From G963674835 sp963674835 (GTDB lineage Bacteria > Planctomycetota > Planctomycetia > Pirellulales > Thermoguttaceae): a stretch of DNA of 64,000 bases. Each line of letters opens with the position of its first letter. The first letter of the stretch is position 1. Under the pieces are notes generated by a model. That model was not told the origin of the DNA. It saw only the letters and a program-made list of their open reading frames with translations, and made no database searches. The DNA is taken from NCBI GenBank assembly GCA_963674835.2, contig CAXXKC010000001.1, forward strand, positions 806,001 through 870,000, in the 5' to 3' direction. Shown piece after piece: positions 44,385 through 55,488 of the stretch. Made by a program: the position numbers and the translations under genes.

Positions 44385-45269
44385 TCAGACGTGCGCCGGA
44401 TCGTTGGACCGCCGGATGGCTTCCACAGGGACGGGCGGCATGGCTTCGGCGCACACATGAAGCACGACCGCCGTCGTCGTTTCGCAAGGCTGGGCCAGCT
44501 TCACGTCGAAGCGGGCGCCGAAGGGAAGCACTTGGACGGGCTTGATGCGCGCCGCCGGGCCCTCCCGGTGGTCGATGTTCACGCTGGGTGCCTGCGAAAA
44601 GGGCGGGCAGAAGGCCAAGTGCAGGTTCGCGCTTCGCTGCCCGGCCTCTAACGGGACGCGTAACCAACCGGCGAGCCGCTCGCCTCCGCCGGGCAACACG
44701 GTTCGCACGAGCTGCTGCACGATCTCCTCGCGCGGAGACAATTCCAACTCGGCCAACACGTTTCCCGGCGAGTCTTCGTCGCGCTGCACCGACGTTTCGG
44801 CCGCTGAGCTGGACGGCTTACCACCCGGAACCACGTGTTGCGCGGGTGGCGACTTCCGTGAACGATATAGCCACCACGCCCAGGTCTCTTCGGCGCCGAG
44901 GATCGCCCACAGCAGGACGAGGCCGACAACCGGGGTGCCCGGTACACTCATTGCGACGGCCAATCCGAGCACGGCCACCGACAGGGCGACGTCCAACGCG
45001 CGGCGATGAGCGATCGACACGTCGCGGCGCTGCCACGTGAGGCGCACAGCAACGGTCAGGCCGCCCACCACCAGCGCAACGATCACCAGGAGCGGAAAGC
45101 TCAAGGGCTCGACGAGCGCACCGGCCAGCCGTCTCGCAATGACCACCGCTGCCCAGAGCCAAAGCAGGCCCGCCAGGGCAACGGTCGACCATGTCGCTAA
45201 CTCGCGCTGACCGCGCCCTTCAGTCCAGCAGCATCGGCCAGTTCCTCGGCGCGGTGGGTACTCTCCCAT
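44385..45269 (-). CDS. hypothetical membrane protein downstream of metK
   Basis: About 270-294 residues. Three to four hydrophobic helices lie in the first half (LAGLLWLWAAVVIARR, FPLLVIVALVVGGLTVAV, VALSVAVLGLAVAMSV, VVGLVLLWAILGAEETWAWW). A soluble C-terminal part contains NVLAELELSPREEIVQQLVR and LHLAFCPPFSQAPSVNIDHR. I do not recognise a family. The only ATG in frame (45269) lies inside metK, giving a 73-base overlap. The hydrophobic coding signal begins near 45195, so a non-standard start at the metK stop is possible. It converges with the sigma-factor gene across 28 bases. Confidence 0.6.
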   Translation of the reverse strand: MGEYPPRRGTGRCCWTEGRGQRELATWSTVALAGLLWLWAAVVIARRLAGALVEPLSFPLLVIVALVVGGLTVAVRLTWQRRDVSIAHRRALDVALSVAVLGLAVAMSVPGTPVVGLVLLWAILGAEETWAWWLYRSRKSPPAQHVVPGGKPSSSAAETSVQRDEDSPGNVLAELELSPREEIVQQLVRTVLPGGGERLAGWLRVPLEAGQRSANLHLAFCPPFSQAPSVNIDHREGPAARIKPVQVLPFGARFDVKLAQPCETTTAVVLHVCAEAMPPVPVEAIRRSNDPAHV

Positions 45270-46387
45270 GTGAACTCCGACTCGCTTCGTCCGAAATGGC
45301 CGCCGGCGGCGGTCAGCCGGTAGATGGGGCGCCGCAGATTCAGGTACTCGATGATGCCGCGCGGCGTCAAGGGGAACAGCTCGCGGATCAACTCGCAGAT
45401 GCGGTCATCGTCGATGCGGCCGCTACCGTCGGTATCGACCAGGACACTCACCGGGTCGGCCACGCCGATGGCGTAGGCCAGTTGCACTTCGCACCGGTCA
45501 GCCAGCTTCGACGCCACGATGTTCTTCGCAACATGGCGTGCCATGTAGGCGGCGCTGCGATCGACTTTCGTCGGGTCCTTTCCGCTGAAGGCGCCGCCGC
45601 CGTGCCGCGCCCAACCGCCGTATGTGTCGACGATGATCTTCCGGCCCGTCAGGCCGCAGTCGCCGTGAGGACCGCCTGTGACGAAGCGGCCGGTGGGATT
45701 GACATGGTAGGTGATGTCGCCGGCCAAGAACTCCTCGGGAAGCACCGGCTTCACGACGTTGTCGATGACGTACTCGCGGATGCTGGCCTGGCTCACTTCG
45801 GGACAGTGCTGCGTGGAGACGACGATCGTATCCAGCCGCACCGGTCGGTGGCCGTCGAACTCGATCGTCACCTGGCTCTTGCTGTCGGGACGGAGCCAGT
45901 CGACGTCACCCGCCCTGCGAACCTCAGTCAGCCGGTTCGTGATTCGATGGGCCAGGGCGATCGGCAGCGGCATCAGCTCGGGGGTGTGGTCGCAGGCATA
46001 GCCGAACATCAGGCCTTGATCGCCGGCGCCGATGTCCTTTCCCGTGCTGTCGTCGGAGTCGACACCCATGGCGATGTCGCCGCTCTGCCGATCCAGGGAA
46101 AGGATCACGGCGCACGTCCGTGCACAGATGCCCATATCGTCGTCGACGTAACCGACGTCGGCAATCACGTCGCGGATGACGTTGGTGTAGTCTACGACAG
46201 CCTTGGTGGTGATTTCGCCGGCTACGACCGCAACGCCCGTTGTCACCATGGTTTCGCAAGCGACGCGGCTGTACGGATCCTGGGAGAACAGGGCGTCCAG
46301 AACGCCGTCCGAGATCTGGTCGGCCAGCTTGTCCGGGTGCCCCATACTGACCGCTTCACTCGTAAACAGGTATTTCCCCTTGGCCAC
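45197..46387 (-). CDS. metK: S-adenosylmethionine synthetase
   Basis: Makes SAM from methionine and ATP. The 396 residues match the family: FTSEAVSMGHPDKLADQISD at the N-terminus, ATP/metal-binding IGAGDQGLMFGYACDHTPEL near 120, and the glycine-rich loop GGGAFSGKDPTKVDRSAAYM near 255. GTG 46387 (reading VAKGKYLFTSE) is chosen because GGAGG lies eight bases upstream; the open frame begins at GTG 46408. The last codons overlap the membrane-protein gene. Inspection of the upstream 270 bases found a promoter but no SAM riboswitch I can recognise. Confidence 0.96.
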   Translation of the reverse strand: MAKGKYLFTSEAVSMGHPDKLADQISDGVLDALFSQDPYSRVACETMVTTGVAVVAGEITTKAVVDYTNVIRDVIADVGYVDDDMGICARTCAVILSLDRQSGDIAMGVDSDDSTGKDIGAGDQGLMFGYACDHTPELMPLPIALAHRITNRLTEVRRAGDVDWLRPDSKSQVTIEFDGHRPVRLDTIVVSTQHCPEVSQASIREYVIDNVVKPVLPEEFLAGDITYHVNPTGRFVTGGPHGDCGLTGRKIIVDTYGGWARHGGGAFSGKDPTKVDRSAAYMARHVAKNIVASKLADRCEVQLAYAIGVADPVSVLVDTDGSGRIDDDRICELIRELFPLTPRGIIEYLNLRRPIYRLTAAGGHFGRSESEFTWESTHRAEELADAAGLKGAVSAS

Positions 46388-46452
46388 GGACGTGTCCTCC
46401 TTCCCCACAGTGATAATCGTACAGTCGCCTTCGCCGAAATCCCAAGGGAGCC

Positions 46453-46482
46453 ATTATAGGCCGTCGGTTGGGCAATCTGCAA
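46453..46482 (-). promoter_or_regulatory. metK: candidate metK promoter
   Basis: On the minus strand: TTGCAG (46482-46477), an 18-base spacer and a perfect TATAAT (46458-46453), about 65 bases upstream of the metK start. The rest of 46388-46660 is GC-rich with small inverted repeats, including a 6-bp hairpin GGTGGG/CCCACC at 46625-46641 just after waaA that may weakly terminate that gene. Confidence 0.5.
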
Positions 46483-46660
46483 GTTGGCCGGGGGGGCGAA
46501 AGCCGCCGAGCCTCGGTGGGAACCCTTGCGGCTGCTGCCGAGGAGCCTTTCTCAGGCCGACATCGACCTGCGGGCGATTGGGCTCACCACTGGGCCCCAT
46601 GCCGGTCAGCGGGCCGCCTGCCAGGGTGGGACTCGCCCACCAGATGTACGTCGTGCGGCC

Positions 46661-47977
46661 TTATGCGGCGCGGCGCGGGACGCCGTGGCCTTCTGCCACT
46701 CCAACGACGAGGCGGGTGAGCAGCTCGACCGTGCGTTGCGTGGCGCCTTGCTGCGAGGCCACCAGGCTCCGCGCGCGGCCGCCCAGCGCCTCGCGGTACG
46801 AAGCGTCGTTCAGGCAGCGGCCGACGAAAGTGGCCAGCTCGTCGGTGTTGTGTACGACGACTGCCGCATCGTGGGCCAACATGGTATCGACGATATCGCG
46901 AAAATTCCACGTATTCGGACCAAAGCACACCGCCGCTCCATAGGCGGCCGGTTCGATCATGTTCTGGCCGCCACGGTTGCCCAGGCTGCCGCCGACGTAG
47001 CCGACCAGGGCCGTTCCCCACCAGCCGCCCAGTTCGCCGACCGCGTCGACCAGCAGGATGCGGGCGTCTGGCTTCGGCCCTTCCGCCTCCAGGCGAGTGC
47101 GCCGCTGCCACGGTAGACCCGACTGATCCAAGAGCCGGCCCACGGCATCGAAACGGTCGGGATGCCGAGGGACCACGATCCAGCGCAGCTTCGGCCAAGT
47201 CGGCGACAATTGGCGGAACACGTCAAGGAGAACGGCCTCCTCAGGTTCCTGCGTACTGCCAGCCAGTAGGACGAAGTCGTCTTCAGCGATTCCGGCCAGT
47301 CGTCGCAATCGTTCGGTCAGCGGGTTGGCGCGATTGGTTTCGGCGCCGTCGTACTTCATCGAGCCGGTCACACAGACGGACGACGGCTCGGCGCCCAGAT
47401 CGAGGAAACGCCGAGCAATGACCGCATCCTGCGCGGCGATCACGTCGATCTGCCGAAGCACGCCGGCCACCACCGGGCGAATCCGCCGGTAGCCGCGAAA
47501 GCTGTGTTCGCCGAGTCGCCCGTTGATGACGGCAACCCGGGCACCCACTTCGCCTGCGGCTCGCACCAGGTTGGGCCACAGTTCCAATTCGGCCAGCACG
47601 AGCACGTTGGGCCGGATTCGCCGCATCGCCGCGCGCACGGCCCAACTGAAATCCAGCGGGCAATAGAAGGTGCTCAGTTCGGGGTATTTCTTGCGGGCGC
47701 AGGCCATGCCCGTCATCGTCGTCGTCGAGATCACGCACTCCCAGTCGGGTTTGTCCCGGGCGATCTGCCGAAGCAGGCTGCCCAACAGATTGACCTCGCC
47801 TACGCTGACAGCATGCAGCCAGAGGCACGGCCGGCGGGAGTCTCGCCGCGGCACGAGCCCGAAAAACTTGGCGGCGAAGCCTTCACGGTACTTGCCCTTG
47901 CGAATGGCCTGATACACCAGCCACGGGGAGCTGACAAGGATCAGGAGCAGGTAGAGCACGTTGAGCAAATACGGCAT
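46661..47977 (-). CDS. waaA: 3-deoxy-D-manno-octulosonic acid (KDO) transferase
   Basis: Inner-membrane GT30 enzyme adding KDO to lipid IVA. The 438 residues start with an anchor helix (LLNVLYLLLILVSSPWLVYQ). The N-domain has LWLHAVSVGEVNLLGSLLRQ with the catalytic-region Glu, then ISTTTMTGMACARKKYP and VLAELELWPNLVRAAGE. The C-domain has VCVTGSMKYDGAE, WIVVPRHPDRFDAVG and GGSLGNRGGQNMIEPAAYGA. ATG 47977 with GGAG about seven bases upstream is the start; the longer frame upstream overlaps secA. The gene implies synthesis of a KDO-lipid A type LPS. Confidence 0.93.
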   Translation of the reverse strand: MPYLLNVLYLLLILVSSPWLVYQAIRKGKYREGFAAKFFGLVPRRDSRRPCLWLHAVSVGEVNLLGSLLRQIARDKPDWECVISTTTMTGMACARKKYPELSTFYCPLDFSWAVRAAMRRIRPNVLVLAELELWPNLVRAAGEVGARVAVINGRLGEHSFRGYRRIRPVVAGVLRQIDVIAAQDAVIARRFLDLGAEPSSVCVTGSMKYDGAETNRANPLTERLRRLAGIAEDDFVLLAGSTQEPEEAVLLDVFRQLSPTWPKLRWIVVPRHPDRFDAVGRLLDQSGLPWQRRTRLEAEGPKPDARILLVDAVGELGGWWGTALVGYVGGSLGNRGGQNMIEPAAYGAAVCFGPNTWNFRDIVDTMLAHDAAVVVHNTDELATFVGRCLNDASYREALGGRARSLVASQQGATQRTVELLTRLVVGVAEGHGVPRRAA

Positions 47978-48036
47978 TGGGGACTCCTTTCCCGCCGCGA
48001 AACTGGAGCTGGAAAGCTCCGTTGGCTGTGCCGACA

Positions 48037-51723
<3,687 letters not shown>

Positions 51724-51836
51724 AACCGGCCGAATCTATCCTGAAAGGGTGGAGCGGAGAAAACGGGCCACCCGGAATTGGTGCGTGGTGCCAATTGCAC
51801 GAAGGCGGAAGGCGTAAAACCTTCCAATATGGCAAT

Positions 51837-51849
51837 TTACAGATTGTAA
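51837..51849. promoter_or_regulatory. dyad TTACA-GAT-TGTAA between secA and the MBL hydrolase gene
   Basis: A perfect 5-3-5 inverted repeat in the most AT-rich patch of the divergent 287-base gap (51724-52010). It may be a regulator site or simply overlap -10 elements; neither promoter is clear enough to place. Nothing else recognisable lies in this gap. Confidence 0.25.
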
Positions 51850-52010
51850 TACGGCCCGTCAATAACGGTTGTTCAAGGCGACCACCCCCAAAACGGTTGC
51901 ACGGTTGTCAGGCGAGCTGGCTTGTCGAATCGCAGCTCGTGCTCGACAATGGCGACGAGTGAGGTGCCGCAGCCAAGGTCACCCAGATTCGTGGCACGCC
52001 CTGCGACCGC

Positions 52011-52871
52011 ATGCGTTTTTTGCGTATACCCCCTATCCTTCTGAGTGTTACCTTGACGAGCCCCCTCGTTACAAGAAATATCGCCGGACAACTCGTTTTC
52101 TTGGGGACCGGTACCTCGCATGGAGTGCCGATGATCGGCTGCCAGTGCGCCACGTGCACGAGCACGAATCCCAAGAATTGCCGTACCCGCTGTGCCATTG
52201 CTCTCGGCTTGCCGGAAGGGAATCTTCTAGTCGACACTCCGCCGGAACTCCGGCTCCAGTTGCTCCGCGAAGGCCTGGGGCTGATTCACGCGGTGGCTTT
52301 TACTCACGCCCACGCCGACCATCTGTTTGGTTTGGACGATTTGCGCATCTTTCCCCGTTACCTGGGCGGCGCGGTTCCCGTGTTCTGCGAGCCACACGTC
52401 GAGCGGACCATTCGCCAAGCGTTTGCCTACGCATTCAATCCCACTTATCAATCTTATCCGGCCGGTGGAATCCCCCAATTGGTCTTTCGTTCGATTGATC
52501 ACGCGCCATTCGACGTTTTGGGAGCCCGAACGGTCCCCGTCCGGCTGTTGCATGGGCCCTACGACGTGCTTGGCTTTCGGTTCGGCGACCTCGCGTATTG
52601 CACCGACGTCAAGCAGATCCCACCGGCGAGTCTGCCGCTGCTGGAGGGCCTGAAGGTGCTGATCCTGGACTGCCTGCGGGAGGAGCCACACGCGACACAT
52701 ATGAACCTGGAAGAAGCTCTGCAGACCGTCGAGCGGTTGGCCCCTCGGCGGACGCTCTTCACCCATATTTCGCATCGACTGGAACATGAACGCACCAACG
52801 AGATGCTACCTCCCGGAGTGGAGTTGGCGTACGATGGGCTGACGATTCCGTTGGAGGGCATTGATGGCTGA
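52011..52871 (+). CDS. MBL-fold metallohydrolase (PhnP-like phosphodiesterase family)
   Basis: Metallo-beta-lactamase fold hydrolase, up to 286 residues. VFLGTGTSHGVPMIGCQCAT near residue 30 is the family N-terminus, with a CxCxxC-like structural metal site continuing to CTSTNPKNCRTR. The catalytic metal motif is FTHAHADHLFGLDDLR, followed by LLHGPYDVLGFRF, YCTDVKQIP and LFTHISHRLEHE. Relatives include PhnP (cyclic ribose phosphate phosphodiesterase), but many are uncharacterised, so the substrate is unassigned. ATG 52011 gives a 25-residue leader not seen in relatives; TTG 52053 may be the true start. It overlaps the next gene by 8 bases. Confidence 0.83.
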   Translation: MRFLRIPPILLSVTLTSPLVTRNIAGQLVFLGTGTSHGVPMIGCQCATCTSTNPKNCRTRCAIALGLPEGNLLVDTPPELRLQLLREGLGLIHAVAFTHAHADHLFGLDDLRIFPRYLGGAVPVFCEPHVERTIRQAFAYAFNPTYQSYPAGGIPQLVFRSIDHAPFDVLGARTVPVRLLHGPYDVLGFRFGDLAYCTDVKQIPPASLPLLEGLKVLILDCLREEPHATHMNLEEALQTVERLAPRRTLFTHISHRLEHERTNEMLPPGVELAYDGLTIPLEGIDG

Positions 52872-54285
52872 CGCGTTGGAACATGGAGATCGACTGAAGC
52901 AGGCGCTTTTGGCGCGGCTTGAGCCTTACGGCCAGGAGCAATTGCTGGCCTGCTGGGAGCAGCTCGATGAGCGCCAGCAGCGGCAATTGGCCGGCGAAAT
53001 CGAGCAAATGGACCTGGCGCTTCTGGCCGAACTCCTTCGAGGCGAGGGGCGAAATGGCGAACTGGGGCCGGTGGCCGACCAGGCCGATCCGCCACCGGCG
53101 TTTCGCCTGGGCGCTCGGCAGAATCGATTCTCGCCCGAGGAGGCCTGCGCACACGGCGAGGCGGCTCTGCGCGCGGGCCAGGTGGGCGTCATCCTGGTTG
53201 CAGGAGGGCAGGGGACCCGGCTCGGACTGAATCATCCGAAGGGAGTGTTTTCGATCGGGCCCGTCTCTGGAGCGACGCTGTTTCAGATTCTGATCGAGAA
53301 AGTAGTGGCCGTGTCGAGGCGGTACGGGGTCCGCGTGCCGCTGTACGTCATGACGAGCCCTGCGACCAACGACGAGACGATCGAGTTCCTGGCAAGTCAC
53401 GACCGTTTTGGACTGCCGGAGGACGATCTGTGGGTATTTTGCCAAGGAACGATGCCGGCGGTAGACGCCGAAACGGGCAAGATCCTGCTGCAGTCGCCCG
53501 ACCACGTTGCCTTGAGCCCCGACGGGCACGGCGGCATGCTGGCGGCGTTGGCAGGAAGCGGCGGGCTGGACGATGCGGTGGGCCGCGGCCTGAAGCACTT
53601 CTTCTACATGCAGGTCGACAACCCCTTGGTACACGTTTGTTTGCCCGAGTTTCTCGGATATCACCTGCTGGCCGAGTCGGAGATGACGACCCAGGTGGTG
53701 CGCAAGCAGGATCCGTTGGAGCCGGTGGGGAACGTTGTCCAAGTGGACGGGCGGCTCCGGGTCATCGAGTACAGCGACCTGCCCGACGAGGTGGCGCGAC
53801 GCCGGGCGCCGGACGGCTCGCTGGCCATTTGGGCTGGCAGCATTGCCGTACACGCCATCGCCGTCGATTTTCTGCGGCGGATGGCCGGCACGGCCCACGC
53901 GTTGCCGTTTCACGTCGCACGTAAGAAGGTCGCGTGCCTGGACGCCTCGGGGCAGCGCGTCGAGCCGGAGGTGCCCAATGCGATCAAATTCGAGCGGTTC
54001 ATCTTCGACTTGATGCCGTCGGCCGAACGGGCCGTCGTGGTCGAGATCGACCCAGCGGAGCATTTTGGGCCGCTCAAGAACGCCCCCGGAAATGCAGCCG
54101 ACACGCCCGAGACGGTTCGTGCCCAGTTGATCGCCCTGCACCGCAAGTGGCTTCGCCAGGCCGGCGTTGAAGTGGCCGACGAAGTCGCTGTAGAGATCTC
54201 GCCGTTGTTCGCGCTCGACGCGGAGATGCTCGCCGAACGAATTCCCGGCGGAACCCAGATCCTCGAACCGACCTACTTCCACTAA
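52864..54285 (+). CDS. UDPGP-family UDP-sugar pyrophosphorylase (UAP1/AGX-like)
   Basis: Nucleotidyltransferase of the eukaryotic-type UDP-N-acetylhexosamine pyrophosphorylase family, which makes UDP-GlcNAc/GalNAc (or UDP-glucose) from UTP and the sugar 1-phosphate. The 473 residues carry the nucleotide-binding VILVAGGQGTRLGLNHPKG near 113, LYVMTSPATNDETIEFLA, SPDGHGGMLAALAGSG, FYMQVDNPLVHVCLPEFLGY and PNAIKFERFIFDLMPSAER. The Gly-Gly-x-Gly-Thr-Arg-Leu signature and the Asn-Ala-x-Lys-Phe-Glu motif favour UAP1 over GalU or GlmU. Specificity remains inferred. It overlaps the MBL gene by 8 bases and ends 5 bases before the GDP-mannose gene. Confidence 0.85.
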   Translation: MADALEHGDRLKQALLARLEPYGQEQLLACWEQLDERQQRQLAGEIEQMDLALLAELLRGEGRNGELGPVADQADPPPAFRLGARQNRFSPEEACAHGEAALRAGQVGVILVAGGQGTRLGLNHPKGVFSIGPVSGATLFQILIEKVVAVSRRYGVRVPLYVMTSPATNDETIEFLASHDRFGLPEDDLWVFCQGTMPAVDAETGKILLQSPDHVALSPDGHGGMLAALAGSGGLDDAVGRGLKHFFYMQVDNPLVHVCLPEFLGYHLLAESEMTTQVVRKQDPLEPVGNVVQVDGRLRVIEYSDLPDEVARRRAPDGSLAIWAGSIAVHAIAVDFLRRMAGTAHALPFHVARKKVACLDASGQRVEPEVPNAIKFERFIFDLMPSAERAVVVEIDPAEHFGPLKNAPGNAADTPETVRAQLIALHRKWLRQAGVEVADEVAVEISPLFALDAEMLAERIPGGTQILEPTYFH

Positions 54286-54290
54286 CCACG

Positions 54291-55397
54291 ATGGATACCA
54301 TGTTGTACGCTGTCATTATGGCAGGCGGATCCGGCACACGGCTGTGGCCGGAAAGCCGCAAGGACCAACCGAAGCAGTTGCTGAAGATCCAAGGCGACCA
54401 GAGCATGGTCCAACAGGCCGTCGACCGGCTGGGCGACCTGGTGCCGCTGGATCGCGTGCTCATTGCGACGACCGAGCAACTCGCCAGCAAAGTGCACGAG
54501 CAAGTGTCGCATTTGCCACGGGAGGCGATTCTGGCCGAGCCCTGCCCGCGCAACACGGCTCCGTGCATCGGATTGGCGGCGATCCATATGCTCCGCGACG
54601 ACCCGGAGGCGGTGATGGCCGTAATGTCGGCCGACCAGGTGATCCAGCCTGCCGAACGGCTCCGCGAGGCGATCCGGCTAGCCGTCGCCTTGGTGGAAGA
54701 GGATCCCCGGCGGCTCATTCTCTTCGGCATCCGGCCGACGAATCCCTCTGGGGCATTCGGTTACATCGAACAGGGCGAGCCGCTGGAGTCGCCGCAAATC
54801 ACGGCCGGCGCGCCGTCGGTGTGCCGCGTGCGGAAGTTCCACGAGAAGCCCAGTGCAGAAAAGGCGGCGGAGTACCTTGCGGCAGGGCGATTCCTATGGA
54901 ACGCCGGGATGTTTGTGTGGAAGGCCCGCACGATTCTCGACGAACTTGCCCGCCACGAGCCGGCGTTGTGGAACCACCTGGAGCGGATCGCCGAGGCCGT
55001 GGGCCGGGACGACTTCGGCGAGGTGCTTCAGAACGAGTTTGCGGCCATGGAGAAGATCTCCATCGATTATGCGGTGATGGAACGCGCGTCGGAGGTGATT
55101 GTGATCGAAGCACCGTTTGCCTGGGATGATCTGGGGACGTGGCGAGCCTGGGAGCGGTTTCACACGCCCGACTCCAACGGCAACGTTGTCGATGCCGCCC
55201 GGCATGTGGCGATCGACACGCAGGGCACGATCGTGCGTTCGACCGATTCCGGCCACGTGGTCGCGATGGTGGGCGTGAAGGACCTGATCGTCGTCGTAAC
55301 GCCGGACGCTACGCTCGTGGCCGACAAGAACAGCGAAGAATCGATCCGCCAGGTGATCCAGCAACTCGGCCAACGGGGCTGGAAGGAGCATTTGTAG
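54291..55397 (+). CDS. manC: mannose-1-phosphate guanylyltransferase
   Basis: Forms GDP-mannose from GTP and mannose-1-phosphate. The 368-residue single-domain enzyme has AVIMAGGSGTRLWPESRKDQ and PKQLLKIQGD at the N-terminus, LAEPCPRNTAPCIGLAA, SADQVIQ and the FLWNAGMFVWKARTIL segment. FAWDDLGTWRAWERF lies in the sugar-binding site. No phosphomannose isomerase cupin domain is fused, unlike the bifunctional type. ATG 54291 is used; ATG 54300 is equally possible. It could feed the exopolysaccharide locus. A bidirectional hairpin follows. Confidence 0.93.
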   Translation: MDTMLYAVIMAGGSGTRLWPESRKDQPKQLLKIQGDQSMVQQAVDRLGDLVPLDRVLIATTEQLASKVHEQVSHLPREAILAEPCPRNTAPCIGLAAIHMLRDDPEAVMAVMSADQVIQPAERLREAIRLAVALVEEDPRRLILFGIRPTNPSGAFGYIEQGEPLESPQITAGAPSVCRVRKFHEKPSAEKAAEYLAAGRFLWNAGMFVWKARTILDELARHEPALWNHLERIAEAVGRDDFGEVLQNEFAAMEKISIDYAVMERASEVIVIEAPFAWDDLGTWRAWERFHTPDSNGNVVDAARHVAIDTQGTIVRSTDSGHVVAMVGVKDLIVVVTPDATLVADKNSEESIRQVIQQLGQRGWKEHL

Positions 55398-55430
55398 GGA
55401 ACTGGGCAAGCCGACCGGTGGTGAAACGAA

Positions 55431-55460
55431 CGAGGGCGACAGTTTGTGCTGCCGCCCTCG
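55431..55460. terminator. hairpin between convergent manC and the DUF4340 gene
   Basis: A 12-bp stem of CGAGGGCG-A-CAG against CTG-C-CGCCCTCG with one A/C mismatch and a TTTGTG loop, lying in the 91-base convergent gap. It can fold from either strand. T tracts are weak on both sides (AAATC after it on +, TTCGTTTC on -). Confidence 0.55.
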
Positions 55461-55488
55461 AAATCGCCGAATCGATCGGTTTCAGTTC

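Noticed and set aside
46388..46660. SAM riboswitch upstream of metK
   Set aside because: No recognisable SAM-I/II/III core or kink-turn arrangement; only a promoter and short GC hairpins are visible. A covariance search would settle it.
52759..54282. 507-codon - strand frame opposite the UAP1-like gene
   Set aside because: Antisense shadow; the + strand translation has the full nucleotidyltransferase signature.
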